The notes under the pieces: generated by a model
What the model saw: only the letters and a program-made list of their open reading frames with translations
Told to the model about the DNA's origin: nothing
Databases searched by the model: none
Assembly: GCA_963819115.1 (NCBI GenBank)
Contig: CAWFUR010000011.1
Span: 1,488,001-1,552,000, forward strand
Source: JACVRW01 sp963819115
GTDB taxonomy: Bacteria; Actinomycetota; Thermoleophilia; Solirubrobacterales; Thermoleophilaceae
Direction: 5' to 3'
Length of the DNA: 64,000 nt
Made by a program: the position numbers and the translations under genes
Shown here: positions 33,013 to 41,022 of the stretch, piece after piece
Layout of the letters: every line of letters starts with the position of its first letter
Position numbering within the stretch: the stretch's first letter is position 1

Positions 33013-34956
33013 TCAGGATCGCTGCTCGATTTCGTCGCGCACGCGAGCCGCGAAGTCGGAAACCGTGACGGCCCCCAGGTCCCCCTCGCGGTGGCGCCGG
33101 ACCGCGACCTGGCGGTCGTCCTCCTCGCTGTCCCCGACCACCAGCATGTACGGCACCTTGAGCATCTCCGCGGCGCGGATCTTCTTGCCCACGGACTCGG
33201 TGCGTGTATCCACCTGCACGCGCACCCCCTGCTCGCGGAGCTCGGCTTCCACGATGTGCGCGTAGGGCACGTGACGATCGGCGATCGGGAGCACCACGAC
33301 CTGCACCGGGGCCAGCCAGAGCGGCAGCTCGCCCGCGTAGTGCTCGATCAGGATGCCGATGAAGCGCTCGAAGGAGCCCAGCAGGGCGCGGTGGATCATC
33401 ACCGGCTGGTGCTCGGCGTTGTCGGCGCCGGTGTAGGTGAGCCCGAAGCGCTCGGGCATCTGGTAGTCGAGCTGGACGGTGCCGAGCTGCCAGGAGCGGC
33501 CGATGGAGTCGGTCATGTGGAGGTCGATCTTCGGCCCGTAGAAGGTCCCCTCCCCCGGATCCACCCGGTACTCGATGTCCCTTGCCTCCATGGCTCCGGC
33601 CAGGGCGTTCTCGGCCCGGTCCCACATCTCGTCGGTGCCGATGCGCTTGTCGGGCCGCGTGGAGAGCCGCAGGTCGGGCTTGAACCCGAAGAGGTCGTAG
33701 ATGTGGAAGCCGAACTCGAGGCAGCGGATCACCTCGTCCTCCACCTGCTCCTCGGTGCAGAAGACGTGGCCGTCGTCCTGGGTGATCGAGCGCACGCGGA
33801 GAAGCCCGTGAAGGGTGCCGCTGGGCTCGTGCCGGTGGACCAGGCCCTGCTCGGCATAGCGGATGGGCAGGTCCCGGTACGAGCGCCGCTCATTCGCGTA
33901 GATCTGGATGTGGGCTGGGCAGTTCATGGGCTTGAGCCCCATGGCCCGGTCCTCCACCTCGGTGAAGTACATGTGGTCCCGGAACTTGTCCCAGTGGCCC
34001 GACTGCTTCCACAGGTCCACGTCGTAGAGGATCGGGGTGCGCACCTCGGTGTAGCCCCGGCCGATGTTCTCCTCCCGCCACAGCCGGGTCAGCTCGTTCC
34101 AGACGTGGGTGCCGTTCGGCAGCCAGAAGGGCATGCCCGGTGAGACGTCGGAGAGCATGAACAGCCCGAGCTCGCGGCCGAGGCGCCGGTGGTCGCGCGC
34201 CCGGGCCTCCTCCAGCCGGCGCAGGTGCTCCTCGAGATCGGCCTTCGAGAGGAACGCGGTGCCGTAGACGCGGGTGAGCATCTGGCGATCGGAGTCCCCG
34301 CGCCAGTACGCGCCCGCCACCGAGGTGAGCTTGAAGGCCTCGATCCGCTTCGTGCTGGGCGAGTGCGGGCCGCGGCAGAGATCGGTGAATGGGCCGTTGC
34401 GGTAGAGGGAGACCGTCTCCACGTGCTGGTCGCGCACGAGGTCCTCGATCAGCTCCACCTTGTAGTCCTGTCCCTCGGCCCGGAAGCGCTCGATCGCTTC
34501 GGCCGCCGGAAGCTCGGAGCGCTCGAAGGCCTCGTCGGCCTTCACGTGCTCGCGCATGCGCTCCTCGATGCGCTTGAGGTCGTTCTCGGAGAGCGAGACC
34601 CCCTCCGGGAACTCGAAGTCGTAGTAGAAGCCATCCGCCACCGGCGGCCCGATGGACACCTTCACGCCCGGGTAGAGCTCGGTGACGGCGGTGGCCAGGA
34701 CGTGCGCGGCGTCATGGCGGATCAGCCACAGCGGCCCCTGGTCCTCCTCCGGGCTCTTCGACGTGACGATCTCGATGCGGGCACCGTCGGGCAACGGTGC
34801 GCTCAGGTCGCGGAGCTCCGGCTCGGAGCCGTTGGCGCTCACCCTGATTCCCAGGGCGGCCCGGGCCAGGCCCGGGCCGATGGCACCGGCGGCGTCGGCG
34901 CCGGTGGCGCCGTCGGAGAGCTCGAGCTCGTTGCCGTCTGGAAGCAGGACCTTCAC
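33013..34956 (-). CDS. thrS: Threonyl-tRNA synthetase
   Basis: A 647-residue class II synthetase starting VKVLLPDGNELELSDG at GTG 34956. It has an N-terminal TGS domain, the editing domain with HDAAHVLATAV and the zinc-binding DLCRGPHSPST (the Cys and His that hold zinc in the editing site), then the catalytic core with MNCPAHIQIY, RYAEQGLVHRHEPSG and the motif 3 region HRALLGSFERFIGILIE. The anticodon-binding domain closes it (VVVLPIADRHVPYA). The gene opens the classical thrS-infC-rpmI-rplT order. Confidence 0.96.
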   Translation of the reverse strand: MKVLLPDGNELELSDGATGADAAGAIGPGLARAALGIRVSANGSEPELRDLSAPLPDGARIEIVTSKSPEEDQGPLWLIRHDAAHVLATAVTELYPGVKVSIGPPVADGFYYDFEFPEGVSLSENDLKRIEERMREHVKADEAFERSELPAAEAIERFRAEGQDYKVELIEDLVRDQHVETVSLYRNGPFTDLCRGPHSPSTKRIEAFKLTSVAGAYWRGDSDRQMLTRVYGTAFLSKADLEEHLRRLEEARARDHRRLGRELGLFMLSDVSPGMPFWLPNGTHVWNELTRLWREENIGRGYTEVRTPILYDVDLWKQSGHWDKFRDHMYFTEVEDRAMGLKPMNCPAHIQIYANERRSYRDLPIRYAEQGLVHRHEPSGTLHGLLRVRSITQDDGHVFCTEEQVEDEVIRCLEFGFHIYDLFGFKPDLRLSTRPDKRIGTDEMWDRAENALAGAMEARDIEYRVDPGEGTFYGPKIDLHMTDSIGRSWQLGTVQLDYQMPERFGLTYTGADNAEHQPVMIHRALLGSFERFIGILIEHYAGELPLWLAPVQVVVLPIADRHVPYAHIVEAELREQGVRVQVDTRTESVGKKIRAAEMLKVPYMLVVGDSEEDDRQVAVRRHREGDLGAVTVSDFAARVRDEIEQRS

Positions 34957-34987
34957 GGGGCCACCACGGTAGCCGGTGATACGGGCG

Positions 34988-36220
34988 TCAGGCCAGCTCC
35001 GCGAGCGCTCGCAGCTCACGCTCGGCGGCCGCCGTCACGAGGAAGCGCTCGCGCACCCGCTCGCGGCCCGCGCGCCCCATCTCCACGGCCAGCCCCGGGT
35101 CGTGGATCAGGTCCACGAGCCTCCGCGCGGTCTCCTCGACGCCCTGGGCGATGAAGCCGTCCACCCCGTCGCGGACGGTCAGGTGGAGACCGCCGTCCGG
35201 ACCACCCACCACCGGGGTCCGCTTCCACAGCGCCTCGCAGGGACCGAGGTGGAGGCCCTCTCCGGTAGAGAGCTCGAGAACCACGCGGGCGAGATGCTGG
35301 AGCGAGCCCACCTCCAGGCTCCCGAGGGGCTCGTACGAGGTGAGCAGAAGCAGGTCCTCCATGCCCGACGAGTAGTCCGATACCTCCTTCGCCGCGCGCC
35401 ACGCCTCCGTGGCCGTCGCGTCGAGGTGGGCGGCCAGCACGAGCTGGAGGCCGGGTGCCTCCTCGCGCGCGAGGCGAAAGCACTCGATGGTCGTGTGGGG
35501 GTCGTCCCAGCGGTCGAGCTCCAGGGCCTGGAGGACGAACGGGCGGTCGAGGTCCACGCCGAGGCTGCGCACCACCCGCCCGGGCAGCCGCGGCTCCAGC
35601 TCCAGGTTGCGTGGATCGAGCGGGTCGATGCCCGGTGCCACCGCCCGGAAGCCGTCGCCGGCGAGCCGGGCGGGCAGGAACGAGGCGTCGGGAGCCAGCA
35701 CCCCAGCGCATGCGTCCGCGAGCACGGCGGCGCGCTCCAGTGCCTCGTCGTCGGCCTGGGAGGCATCCACGTGACAGCTCCACACCGCCGCCGCCCCCAG
35801 CGCGGGCGCCAGGCCCAATGCGCCCGGGTCGTGCAGCACCACCACGTCGTGGCGGCCCTCGATCTCTCGCGCGATGCGCTCGGAGGCGTCCAGGTAGTGG
35901 AGCCACTCAGCATCCGCGATCGCACTCTCCGCGCCCCGCAGGCCGCCGTGGAGGGCGGTCGCCACCCGGCGAAGCTCCGGATCCCCGAACAGCACGTTCC
36001 ACTCCACAGCCACGCCCGCGCCGGCCTCGAGTGCCAGCAGACCGCCGAGCGTCTCGGAAACACGGCCCTGGGCGCCGGCCACCGTCAGATGAAGGACCCT
36101 CGCCCCCTCGAGCGGGCGGGCCGCGTCGAGCAGGGCCTCCACCGCCGGAGCACCGGCGTGGGGCGCGTACTGGCCCGGATCGCTCGTGGCCACAGCCATC
36201 GGCTGAAGGTCGGCCGGCAT
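34988..36220 (-). CDS. Glycosyltransferase, GT4 / trehalose synthase-like
   Basis: A 410-residue protein with the two Rossmann-type halves of GT-B enzymes. The C-terminal half shows GPCEALWKRTPVVGGPDGGL and the preceding QHLARVVLELSTGEGLHLGP, the donor-nucleotide region of GT4 proteins, including Glu of the EX7E motif. Overall it resembles trehalose glycosyltransferring synthase (TreT) and related actinobacterial proteins, which use NDP-glucose. The gene ends 31 bp before thrS on the same strand. The acceptor is not known. Confidence 0.78.
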   Translation of the reverse strand: MPADLQPMAVATSDPGQYAPHAGAPAVEALLDAARPLEGARVLHLTVAGAQGRVSETLGGLLALEAGAGVAVEWNVLFGDPELRRVATALHGGLRGAESAIADAEWLHYLDASERIAREIEGRHDVVVLHDPGALGLAPALGAAAVWSCHVDASQADDEALERAAVLADACAGVLAPDASFLPARLAGDGFRAVAPGIDPLDPRNLELEPRLPGRVVRSLGVDLDRPFVLQALELDRWDDPHTTIECFRLAREEAPGLQLVLAAHLDATATEAWRAAKEVSDYSSGMEDLLLLTSYEPLGSLEVGSLQHLARVVLELSTGEGLHLGPCEALWKRTPVVGGPDGGLHLTVRDGVDGFIAQGVEETARRLVDLIHDPGLAVEMGRAGRERVRERFLVTAAAERELRALAELA

Positions 36221-36357
36221 CGGCGGCAGCGTACTTCGGGCGCCCCGGTCCGGCTCGCGGGCAGTACCCGTATGGAATGCTCTGGGTCGTGGGGGTCAGC
36301 AGGCTCAAGGCCACGCCCAGCCGGACCCCGGGTCGTCTGGCGGGCGCTCAGGACCGG

Positions 36358-38214
36358 ATGGCGGTGCTCTCAGGAGGCCACGCATTCGCGATCGCGGTCG
36401 CGGCGCTGACCGCGATCGCGTTCCTGCTCCGCCTTCCGCATATCCACGAGACGCTCTTCCTCGACGAGCACTACGCCTACATGGAGACCCACGTGGGCGG
36501 GTTCGGGGAGGTGATCCACCGCGTCCGGACCGGCGGCGAGAACAGCCCGCCGCTCTACTTCGTGCTCGCCTGGGCCTCGATGAAGCTGGGCGATCCCACG
36601 GTCACCATCCGCCTGCCCTCGCTCCTCCTCGGCACGGCGACGGTGCCCATGCTCTACCTCCTGGGCGTCCGCACGGTGGGCCGCCGCGCGGGCCTCATCG
36701 CCGCGGCCCTCCTGACCTTCAGCCCGTTCGCGATCTTCTACTCCTCCGAGGCCAGGCCGTACGCGACCATGGTGTTCCTCGTCACGTGCTCCACGCTCGC
36801 GCTGCTGGTGGCACTCGAGAAGGACGGGGTCCGCTGGTGGGCCCTGTACGCGCTGATCGCCTGCGGCGTTCTCTACGCGCACTACTTCGGGGCCTTCGCG
36901 CTGATCGCGCAGGGCGCCTGGGCGGTGTGGACCCACCGCGACCGGTTCCGGGAGCTGGCCCTGGCGTACGTGGCGATCGCGGTGGGCTACATCCCATGGC
37001 TGCTCGCCTTCCTAAACCAGAAGGGCAACAGCATCTCGGACCTCTCCTCCTACTGGCCGCTGAGGGCCAAGGAGGTGGTCAGGGAGCTGCTGAGGCTCTT
37101 CCTCGGGCACCCGAACTTCGTGCCGTCCACTCTGCCCGGCCGCGCCGCGGTGGCCCTGATCGGGCTCGCGATCGCGGCGGCGCTTGCCGCCTCCGCCGCG
37201 CGCTGGCTCTCGCGCCGCGGCGAGGAGCGCCGCCTGCCGAGGCCCTCGCCTCAGATCGTGCTGCTGATCCTGCTGGCGGTGGCCTCGCCGATCGGCTTCA
37301 TCGCGTACAGCGAGATCGGGCCGCACATCGTGATCGCCCGCTACATGAGCCCCGCACTGCCCGCGGCCACCCTGCTGGTGGGCGCCATCCTGGCCTCGGC
37401 GCCGAGGCTGGTGGCGATCCCGGCCACCGCCGTGGTGCTCGCGGGCTTCGCGATCGGAGCGATCGCCGGCCAGCAGCCCGAGCACCAGCGGCCACCCTGG
37501 AGGGACGCCGCCCACTACATCGACCGCAATGCCGGGAAGAGCGACCTGGTGGTGTCGGGCAACTGCGCTTACCCGGTCAAGCAGTCGTGCAGGCGCTGGG
37601 CCTACAACCTGGGCCTCGACGTGAGCTTCCAGAAAGACCATGACCACACCCTTGCCGCGCCCCACGCCTTCAGCGATCCGCCGCCCCGAGGCCGGCTGTT
37701 CGTGACCGGCGTGGCCAGCGGCCTTCTCCAGGCTCCGCGACCGGCCCCCGGCGACGGCATGTGCCTCCTCCGCCACACGGTGTTCGCGGGGATGACCCCC
37801 GTCGTGGTGAACGAGTACGCCCAGGCCGGCGCCGGGGCGACCCTCGCCCGGCGTGACGGCAGGGATGTGATCTCCCTGCCCTCGGGGGCCATTCCGGTAT
37901 CGCCCGATGCGGCCACCGGCAGCGTGGACCGCGTGGGCGTGCAGGGGAACACCGTGACTGTGGACGCCTGGTCCGTCGGGGCCTCGCGGGAGCCGGCGGG
38001 CTGCGTGCTCGTGTTCATGAACGGCAGGCTCCTGGGCTCCGCATCGGCCACGGAGTCGAGGCCCGACATCGCCAAGCTGTACGGCGCGCCGGCCGTGTTC
38101 TCGGGCTTCAAGCTGAACGTCGCCACCGGAGGCGCCGGCCGCGACGCGCGGCTTTCCCAGGTGCGCGTTTTCGCCGTGTCAGACGGCAGCGCCGCCGAGC
38201 TGAAGCACTCGTAG
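36358..38214 (+). CDS. Membrane glycosyltransferase, GT39/ArnT-like
   Basis: About 618 residues with roughly ten membrane helices. The first large loop has LFLDEHYAYMETHVGGF, where the Asp-Glu pair corresponds to the catalytic acidic residues of protein mannosyltransferases and ArnT. These enzymes move a sugar from a lipid phosphate to a cell-surface acceptor. After the last helix a soluble domain of about 180 residues follows (CAYPVKQSCRRWAYN, YAQAGAGATLARRD). ATG 36358 is chosen for its AGGA motif and the helix right after it; ATG 36277 would add 27 residues. It diverges from the glycosyltransferase at 34988. Confidence 0.78.
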   Translation: MAVLSGGHAFAIAVAALTAIAFLLRLPHIHETLFLDEHYAYMETHVGGFGEVIHRVRTGGENSPPLYFVLAWASMKLGDPTVTIRLPSLLLGTATVPMLYLLGVRTVGRRAGLIAAALLTFSPFAIFYSSEARPYATMVFLVTCSTLALLVALEKDGVRWWALYALIACGVLYAHYFGAFALIAQGAWAVWTHRDRFRELALAYVAIAVGYIPWLLAFLNQKGNSISDLSSYWPLRAKEVVRELLRLFLGHPNFVPSTLPGRAAVALIGLAIAAALAASAARWLSRRGEERRLPRPSPQIVLLILLAVASPIGFIAYSEIGPHIVIARYMSPALPAATLLVGAILASAPRLVAIPATAVVLAGFAIGAIAGQQPEHQRPPWRDAAHYIDRNAGKSDLVVSGNCAYPVKQSCRRWAYNLGLDVSFQKDHDHTLAAPHAFSDPPPRGRLFVTGVASGLLQAPRPAPGDGMCLLRHTVFAGMTPVVVNEYAQAGAGATLARRDGRDVISLPSGAIPVSPDAATGSVDRVGVQGNTVTVDAWSVGASREPAGCVLVFMNGRLLGSASATESRPDIAKLYGAPAVFSGFKLNVATGGAGRDARLSQVRVFAVSDGSAAELKHS

Positions 38215-38238
38215 CCGCCGTAACCCGCGGTCGCGTTA

Positions 38239-38254
38239 TGTGACCCCGGTCACA
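38239..38254 (+). promoter_or_regulatory. CRP-type palindrome upstream of rpf-like gene
   Basis: TGTGACCCCGGTCACA is a perfect TGTGA-N6-TCACA palindrome, the consensus for cAMP receptor protein and its actinobacterial relatives. It lies about 140 bp before the rpf-like coding region. In Mycobacterium tuberculosis the CRP homologue Rv3676 activates rpfA from such a site, so the same logic may hold here. The window also encodes an adenylate cyclase (61348). Confidence 0.75.
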
Positions 38255-38255
38255 C

Positions 38256-38273
38256 TACGAACGCCCGTTCGTA
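38256..38273 (+). promoter_or_regulatory. Second perfect palindrome, CGAAC-N4-GTTCG, next to the CRP box
   Basis: TACGAACGCCCGTTCGTA has 7-base arms around GCCC and begins 2 bases after the CRP box. The arms have the same CGAAC...GTTCG core as the site at 3643-3662, which is SOS-box-like, though the spacer GCCC does not fit the RNRY rule. A repressor bound here would compete with or block a CRP-type activator. Confidence 0.6.
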
Positions 38274-38284
38274 CCTACGGTGAT

Positions 38285-38380
38285 CCGCTGTAAGTCACCG
38301 GCGCTCGCTTCCGAATGCGGCCGCGCCGGTCCCTGCCGCGCCCCTTCGGGCGTGGGCCGCCTACAGCGGGCGGCGTCCCG
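38285..38380 (+). promoter_or_regulatory. Structured 5' leader, three nested hairpins, of the rpf-like gene
   Basis: An outer stem of 8 perfect pairs (CCGCTGTA at 38285-38292 with TACAGCGG at 38362-38369) encloses a 7-bp stem (CCGGCGC 38298-38304 with GCGCCGG 38323-38329) and a 5-bp stem (CGCCC 38339-38343 with GGGCG 38348-38352). This makes a three-way junction just before the ribosome-binding site. CGGG at 38367-38370 can instead pair with CCCG at 38377-38380, which would break the outer stem. It lacks the known ydaO core although ydaO riboswitches often precede rpf genes. Confidence 0.45.
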
Positions 38381-38393
38381 ACACGCGGAGGTG

Positions 38394-38852
38394 ATGCGCG
38401 TGCGCAAGCTGCTGTTCCCCATGTTGATTTCCATGTCCGTCCTTGCCCCGGCCGCATACGCGGCCACCGGCCCAAGCGGATTTAGCTTCGAAACCACCGC
38501 GTCCCCGGAAGCGCACCACCCGGCCGGTCACGACAGGCGACCGACCGCGATCCGCGCCGAGGCACGGCAGAAGCAGCGCGACGCCACACGTCGCGCCAAG
38601 GCCAAGGTGGCGCCCAAGGTCAGGCCGGTGCCGGCCTACCTCCAGGCGATCGCCGAGTGCGAGTCGCACGGCGACCCCCACGCCATCGGCGGCGGGGGAG
38701 CGTTCCGCGGCAAGTACCAGTTCAGCTACGCCACGTGGGCCGGGGTCGGCGGCACGGGCGATCCCGCCGCGGCGCCGGAGGCAGAGCAGGACATGCGCGC
38801 CGGGATGCTCTACGCGCGCAGCGGCCCGGGCCAATGGCCCGTCTGCGGATAA
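38394..38852 (+). CDS. Resuscitation-promoting-factor-like secreted lytic protein
   Basis: About 152 residues; ATG 38394 or GTG 38400 is the start (GGAGGTG precedes). A signal peptide (LLFPMLISMSVLAPAAYA) leads into a basic linker, and the C-terminal 75 residues are the Rpf/transglycosylase domain: YLQAIAECESHGDPHAIGGG, with the catalytic Glu in ECESHG, then FRGKYQFSYATWAGVGGTGD and MLYARSGPGQWPVCG. It should cut peptidoglycan glycan strands at the cell surface and may help dormant cells resume growth. The control region upstream is unusually rich (see the three regulatory entries). Confidence 0.87.
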   Translation: MRVRKLLFPMLISMSVLAPAAYAATGPSGFSFETTASPEAHHPAGHDRRPTAIRAEARQKQRDATRRAKAKVAPKVRPVPAYLQAIAECESHGDPHAIGGGGAFRGKYQFSYATWAGVGGTGDPAAAPEAEQDMRAGMLYARSGPGQWPVCG

Positions 38853-38868
38853 AGCGTGGTGCGGTGCT

Positions 38869-38891
38869 CGGACCGATCACCGATCGGTCCG
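38869..38891. terminator. Perfect palindromic hairpin between convergent genes
   Basis: CGGACCGATC and GATCGGTCCG form 10 perfect pairs around ACC. It sits between the ends of the rpf-like gene and the hydrolase at 38931, so it could stop transcription from both sides, though no T-tract follows on either strand. Confidence 0.5.
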
Positions 38892-38930
38892 GCGCTCCTC
38901 CCAGGGGTGGCCAAGGGGCCGAGACTGTGG

Positions 38931-39671
38931 TCAGCCGCGGGTGACGGCGCTGCCGGGCACGATGTCGTCCCGGCCGTCCGGCCAGCGCACCCAGGCCTTG
39001 TGTCCCCCGTCGTAGTCGGGGGCCCAGAGCACCAGGGTGGCCTCGTCCTCACCCACACGGCAGGTGTCGGTGGACTCCTCGTCCAGCCCGCGCCACACCC
39101 GGATGAAGGCGTTGTTCTCCCATTCGTCGCCGACCGTGGTGGGATCGGTGTGGCCGGGATGCAGTGTGGTGTCCGGAGGACGCTTCATCAGCACGTCCAT
39201 GATCGAGTGCTTGAGGTCCGCGAATGATGTGGAGCCCGGCGCCCGGACGCCGCCGACGGAGCCCTTGAAGAGGGTGTCGCCGGTGAACAGGTCGTGGTCG
39301 CCCACGAGCAGCGAGAGCATCCCGTCCGTGTGGCCCGGGGTGTGAATCGGCTCGATCCGGAGCCCACCGGCCTCCACCACCTCACCCGGATCGATCGTCC
39401 TGTCCACGTCGAGCAGCCGCGCGGCCTCCAGCGGATGAGCCAGGATCTCCACCCCGTGACGCTCCTTCCACACGTGGTTCTCGGCCACGTGGTCGGCGTG
39501 GTGGTGGGTCAGGACCAGGAGCCGCACGTCCAGCCTGTGGCGTTCGGCCGCCTCCAGCAGGGGTTCGGAGGGCCCGCCGGAGTCGATCACGATCCCCGTG
39601 CCGCCCTCCTCATCGCCCACGAGATAGGTGTTCGACAGCCAGTCCGGGTGCATGGATCGCTCGATGATCAT
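38931..39671 (-). CDS. Metallo-beta-lactamase-fold hydrolase
   Basis: A 246-residue protein beginning MIIERSMHPDWLSNTYLVGD. The zinc motif THHHADHVAEN, a later His in HTPGHTDGMLSLLVGD, the Asp of FTGDTLFKGSVGG and the closing LHPGHTDPTTVGDEWENN make a full two-metal centre. The layout resembles glyoxalase II-type thioesterases and persulfide dioxygenases. The last 55 residues after NAFIRVW form an extra domain with APDYDGGHKAWVRWPDG. Its start is 29 bp from the divergent aminotransferase gene. Substrate is unknown. Confidence 0.83.
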   Translation of the reverse strand: MIIERSMHPDWLSNTYLVGDEEGGTGIVIDSGGPSEPLLEAAERHRLDVRLLVLTHHHADHVAENHVWKERHGVEILAHPLEAARLLDVDRTIDPGEVVEAGGLRIEPIHTPGHTDGMLSLLVGDHDLFTGDTLFKGSVGGVRAPGSTSFADLKHSIMDVLMKRPPDTTLHPGHTDPTTVGDEWENNAFIRVWRGLDEESTDTCRVGEDEATLVLWAPDYDGGHKAWVRWPDGRDDIVPGSAVTRG

Positions 39672-39685
39672 CAGGGAACGGAGCC

Positions 39686-39691
39686 TAGTAT
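39686..39691 (+). promoter_or_regulatory. Probable -10 box for the gene at 39701
   Basis: TAGTAT fits TAnnnT and ends 9 bases before ATG 39701, the same spacing as the GATACT boxes of the SnoaL genes. No ribosome-binding site is seen, so the transcript may be nearly leaderless. Confidence 0.35.
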
Positions 39692-39700
39692 CCGCCGCCA

Positions 39701-40786
39701 ATGGATGACCTTCGCGGCCAGTTCCCCGTCTTCGAGCGCCTCGCCTACCTGAACGCGGGCACCAATGGCCCGGTGCCGCGTGCGGCGCTGGACGCGGCCC
39801 GCGCCTCGCTCGAGCGCCAGGCCGCCGACGGGAGATCGGGATCCGAGTTCTTCGAGGGCCTGCTCGCGCGGATCGACGACCTGCGCGCGCGCTCGGCCCG
39901 CCTGATGGGAGCCGACCCCGCTGAGGTGGCCCTCACCGGCTCCACCACCGACGGCGTGAACGCCGTGCTCGCCTCGCTCGACCTGGGCGAGGGAGATGAG
40001 GTGCTGACCTCGGACGAGGAGCACCCGGGAGTGTGGGGCCCACTCCTCGCCGCGCGCGAGCGCCGGGGAATCGCGGTCCGCGTGGTGCCCTTCGCGGAAC
40101 TGGCCGGCGAGGTGCGACCGGCCACGAAGCTGGTGGCCTGCTCGCATGTCTCGTGGATCTCCGGCCGCGTGGTCGACACGGGCGCCCTCGCGGGCGCGGG
40201 GGCGCCGGTGCTGCTCGACGGCGCACAGGCGCTAGGTGCGGTGCCGGTGGACGTGGCCAGGCTCGGCGTGGACTTCTACGCCGCCTCGGGCCAGAAGTGG
40301 CTCTGCGGGCCCAACGGCACCGGCTATCTGTTCGTGACCCGCGAGCGCATCCCGGCGATGCCGCCGCCGTGGCCCGGCTACAGCACGCTCGAGGACACCC
40401 TCACCCCCTTCGAGACCACCTTTCGAGAGGACGCACGGCGCTTCGACATGGGATTCCCCGGCGAGCACCAGCTCGACTGGGCCATCGCCTCCATCGACGT
40501 TCTGGTGGAAGCCGGCCTCGAGCGGCTCCAGGCTACGGCCCGTGAACGCGCGGCGGGGCTGGCGGCACGGCTGGCCGACGCCGGGCGCACCGTGGGGCCG
40601 CGGGGCGACTCGACGCTGGTCTCCTTCGAGGATCCCGACCCGCCCGAGACGGTGGCCGCCCTGCTTCGCGAGGGCTTCGTGATGCGGAACCTGCCCGGCA
40701 CGCCATACGTCCGCGCCTCCGTGGGCGCCTGGAACAGCGAGGAAGAGCTGGAACGGCTGGTGCAGGCGGTGACCGGGCTGAGCTAG
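39701..40786 (+). CDS. Class V aminotransferase (cysteine desulfurase-like)
   Basis: A 361-residue PLP enzyme beginning MDDLRGQFPVFERLAYLNAG. The PLP-binding Lys lies in FYAASGQKWLCGPNGTGYL, with the preceding Asp in LLDGAQALGAVPVD and the Ser/Thr of ALTGSTTDGVN. It is related to isopenicillin-N epimerase and cysteine desulfurases. The catalytic Cys loop of cysteine desulfurases, expected late in the protein, is not seen (the C-terminus reads VMRNLPGTPYVRASVGAWN), so sulfur transfer is doubtful. Its end overlaps the small membrane protein at 40783 by 4 bp on the other strand. Confidence 0.83.
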   Translation: MDDLRGQFPVFERLAYLNAGTNGPVPRAALDAARASLERQAADGRSGSEFFEGLLARIDDLRARSARLMGADPAEVALTGSTTDGVNAVLASLDLGEGDEVLTSDEEHPGVWGPLLAARERRGIAVRVVPFAELAGEVRPATKLVACSHVSWISGRVVDTGALAGAGAPVLLDGAQALGAVPVDVARLGVDFYAASGQKWLCGPNGTGYLFVTRERIPAMPPPWPGYSTLEDTLTPFETTFREDARRFDMGFPGEHQLDWAIASIDVLVEAGLERLQATARERAAGLAARLADAGRTVGPRGDSTLVSFEDPDPPETVAALLREGFVMRNLPGTPYVRASVGAWNSEEELERLVQAVTGLS

Positions 40787-41022
40787 GTCTTAACGATGAC
40801 CACGACGCCGAAGATCAGCGCGCCGGCCACCGCGGCCACGGCGCACACGCCGAGCACCCCGTAGGCCACAGCCTCCATCGGGCGCCCCATTCGCCCGTAG
40901 TCGAGCGCGCGGCCCACCCCCAGAATCGCCAGCCCGTAGGCCATGGTGGTGCCGAGCCCGGCCACGCTGGACGTCCACACCACCTGGAGCAGGTCGTGGA
41001 CATTGACGATCGTGGCGATCAT
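40783..41022 (-). CDS. Small two-helix membrane protein after pit
   Basis: A 79-residue protein starting MIATIVNVHDLLQVVWTSSV, with helices at SVAGLGTTMAYGLAILGVG and YGVLGVCAVAAVAGALIFGV. Its ATG overlaps the pit stop (ATGA), so it belongs to the phosphate operon. It may be an accessory subunit, but no family is recognised. Confidence 0.7.
   Translation of the reverse strand: MIATIVNVHDLLQVVWTSSVAGLGTTMAYGLAILGVGRALDYGRMGRPMEAVAYGVLGVCAVAAVAGALIFGVVVIVKT

Noticed and set aside
38285..38380. ydaO (c-di-AMP) riboswitch
   Set aside because: The leader position is right, but the conserved ydaO core segments are not present.
38280..38393. N-terminal extension of the rpf-like protein
   Set aside because: The frame is open, but a signal peptide and ribosome-binding site place the start at 38394 or 38400 and the extension forms stems instead.
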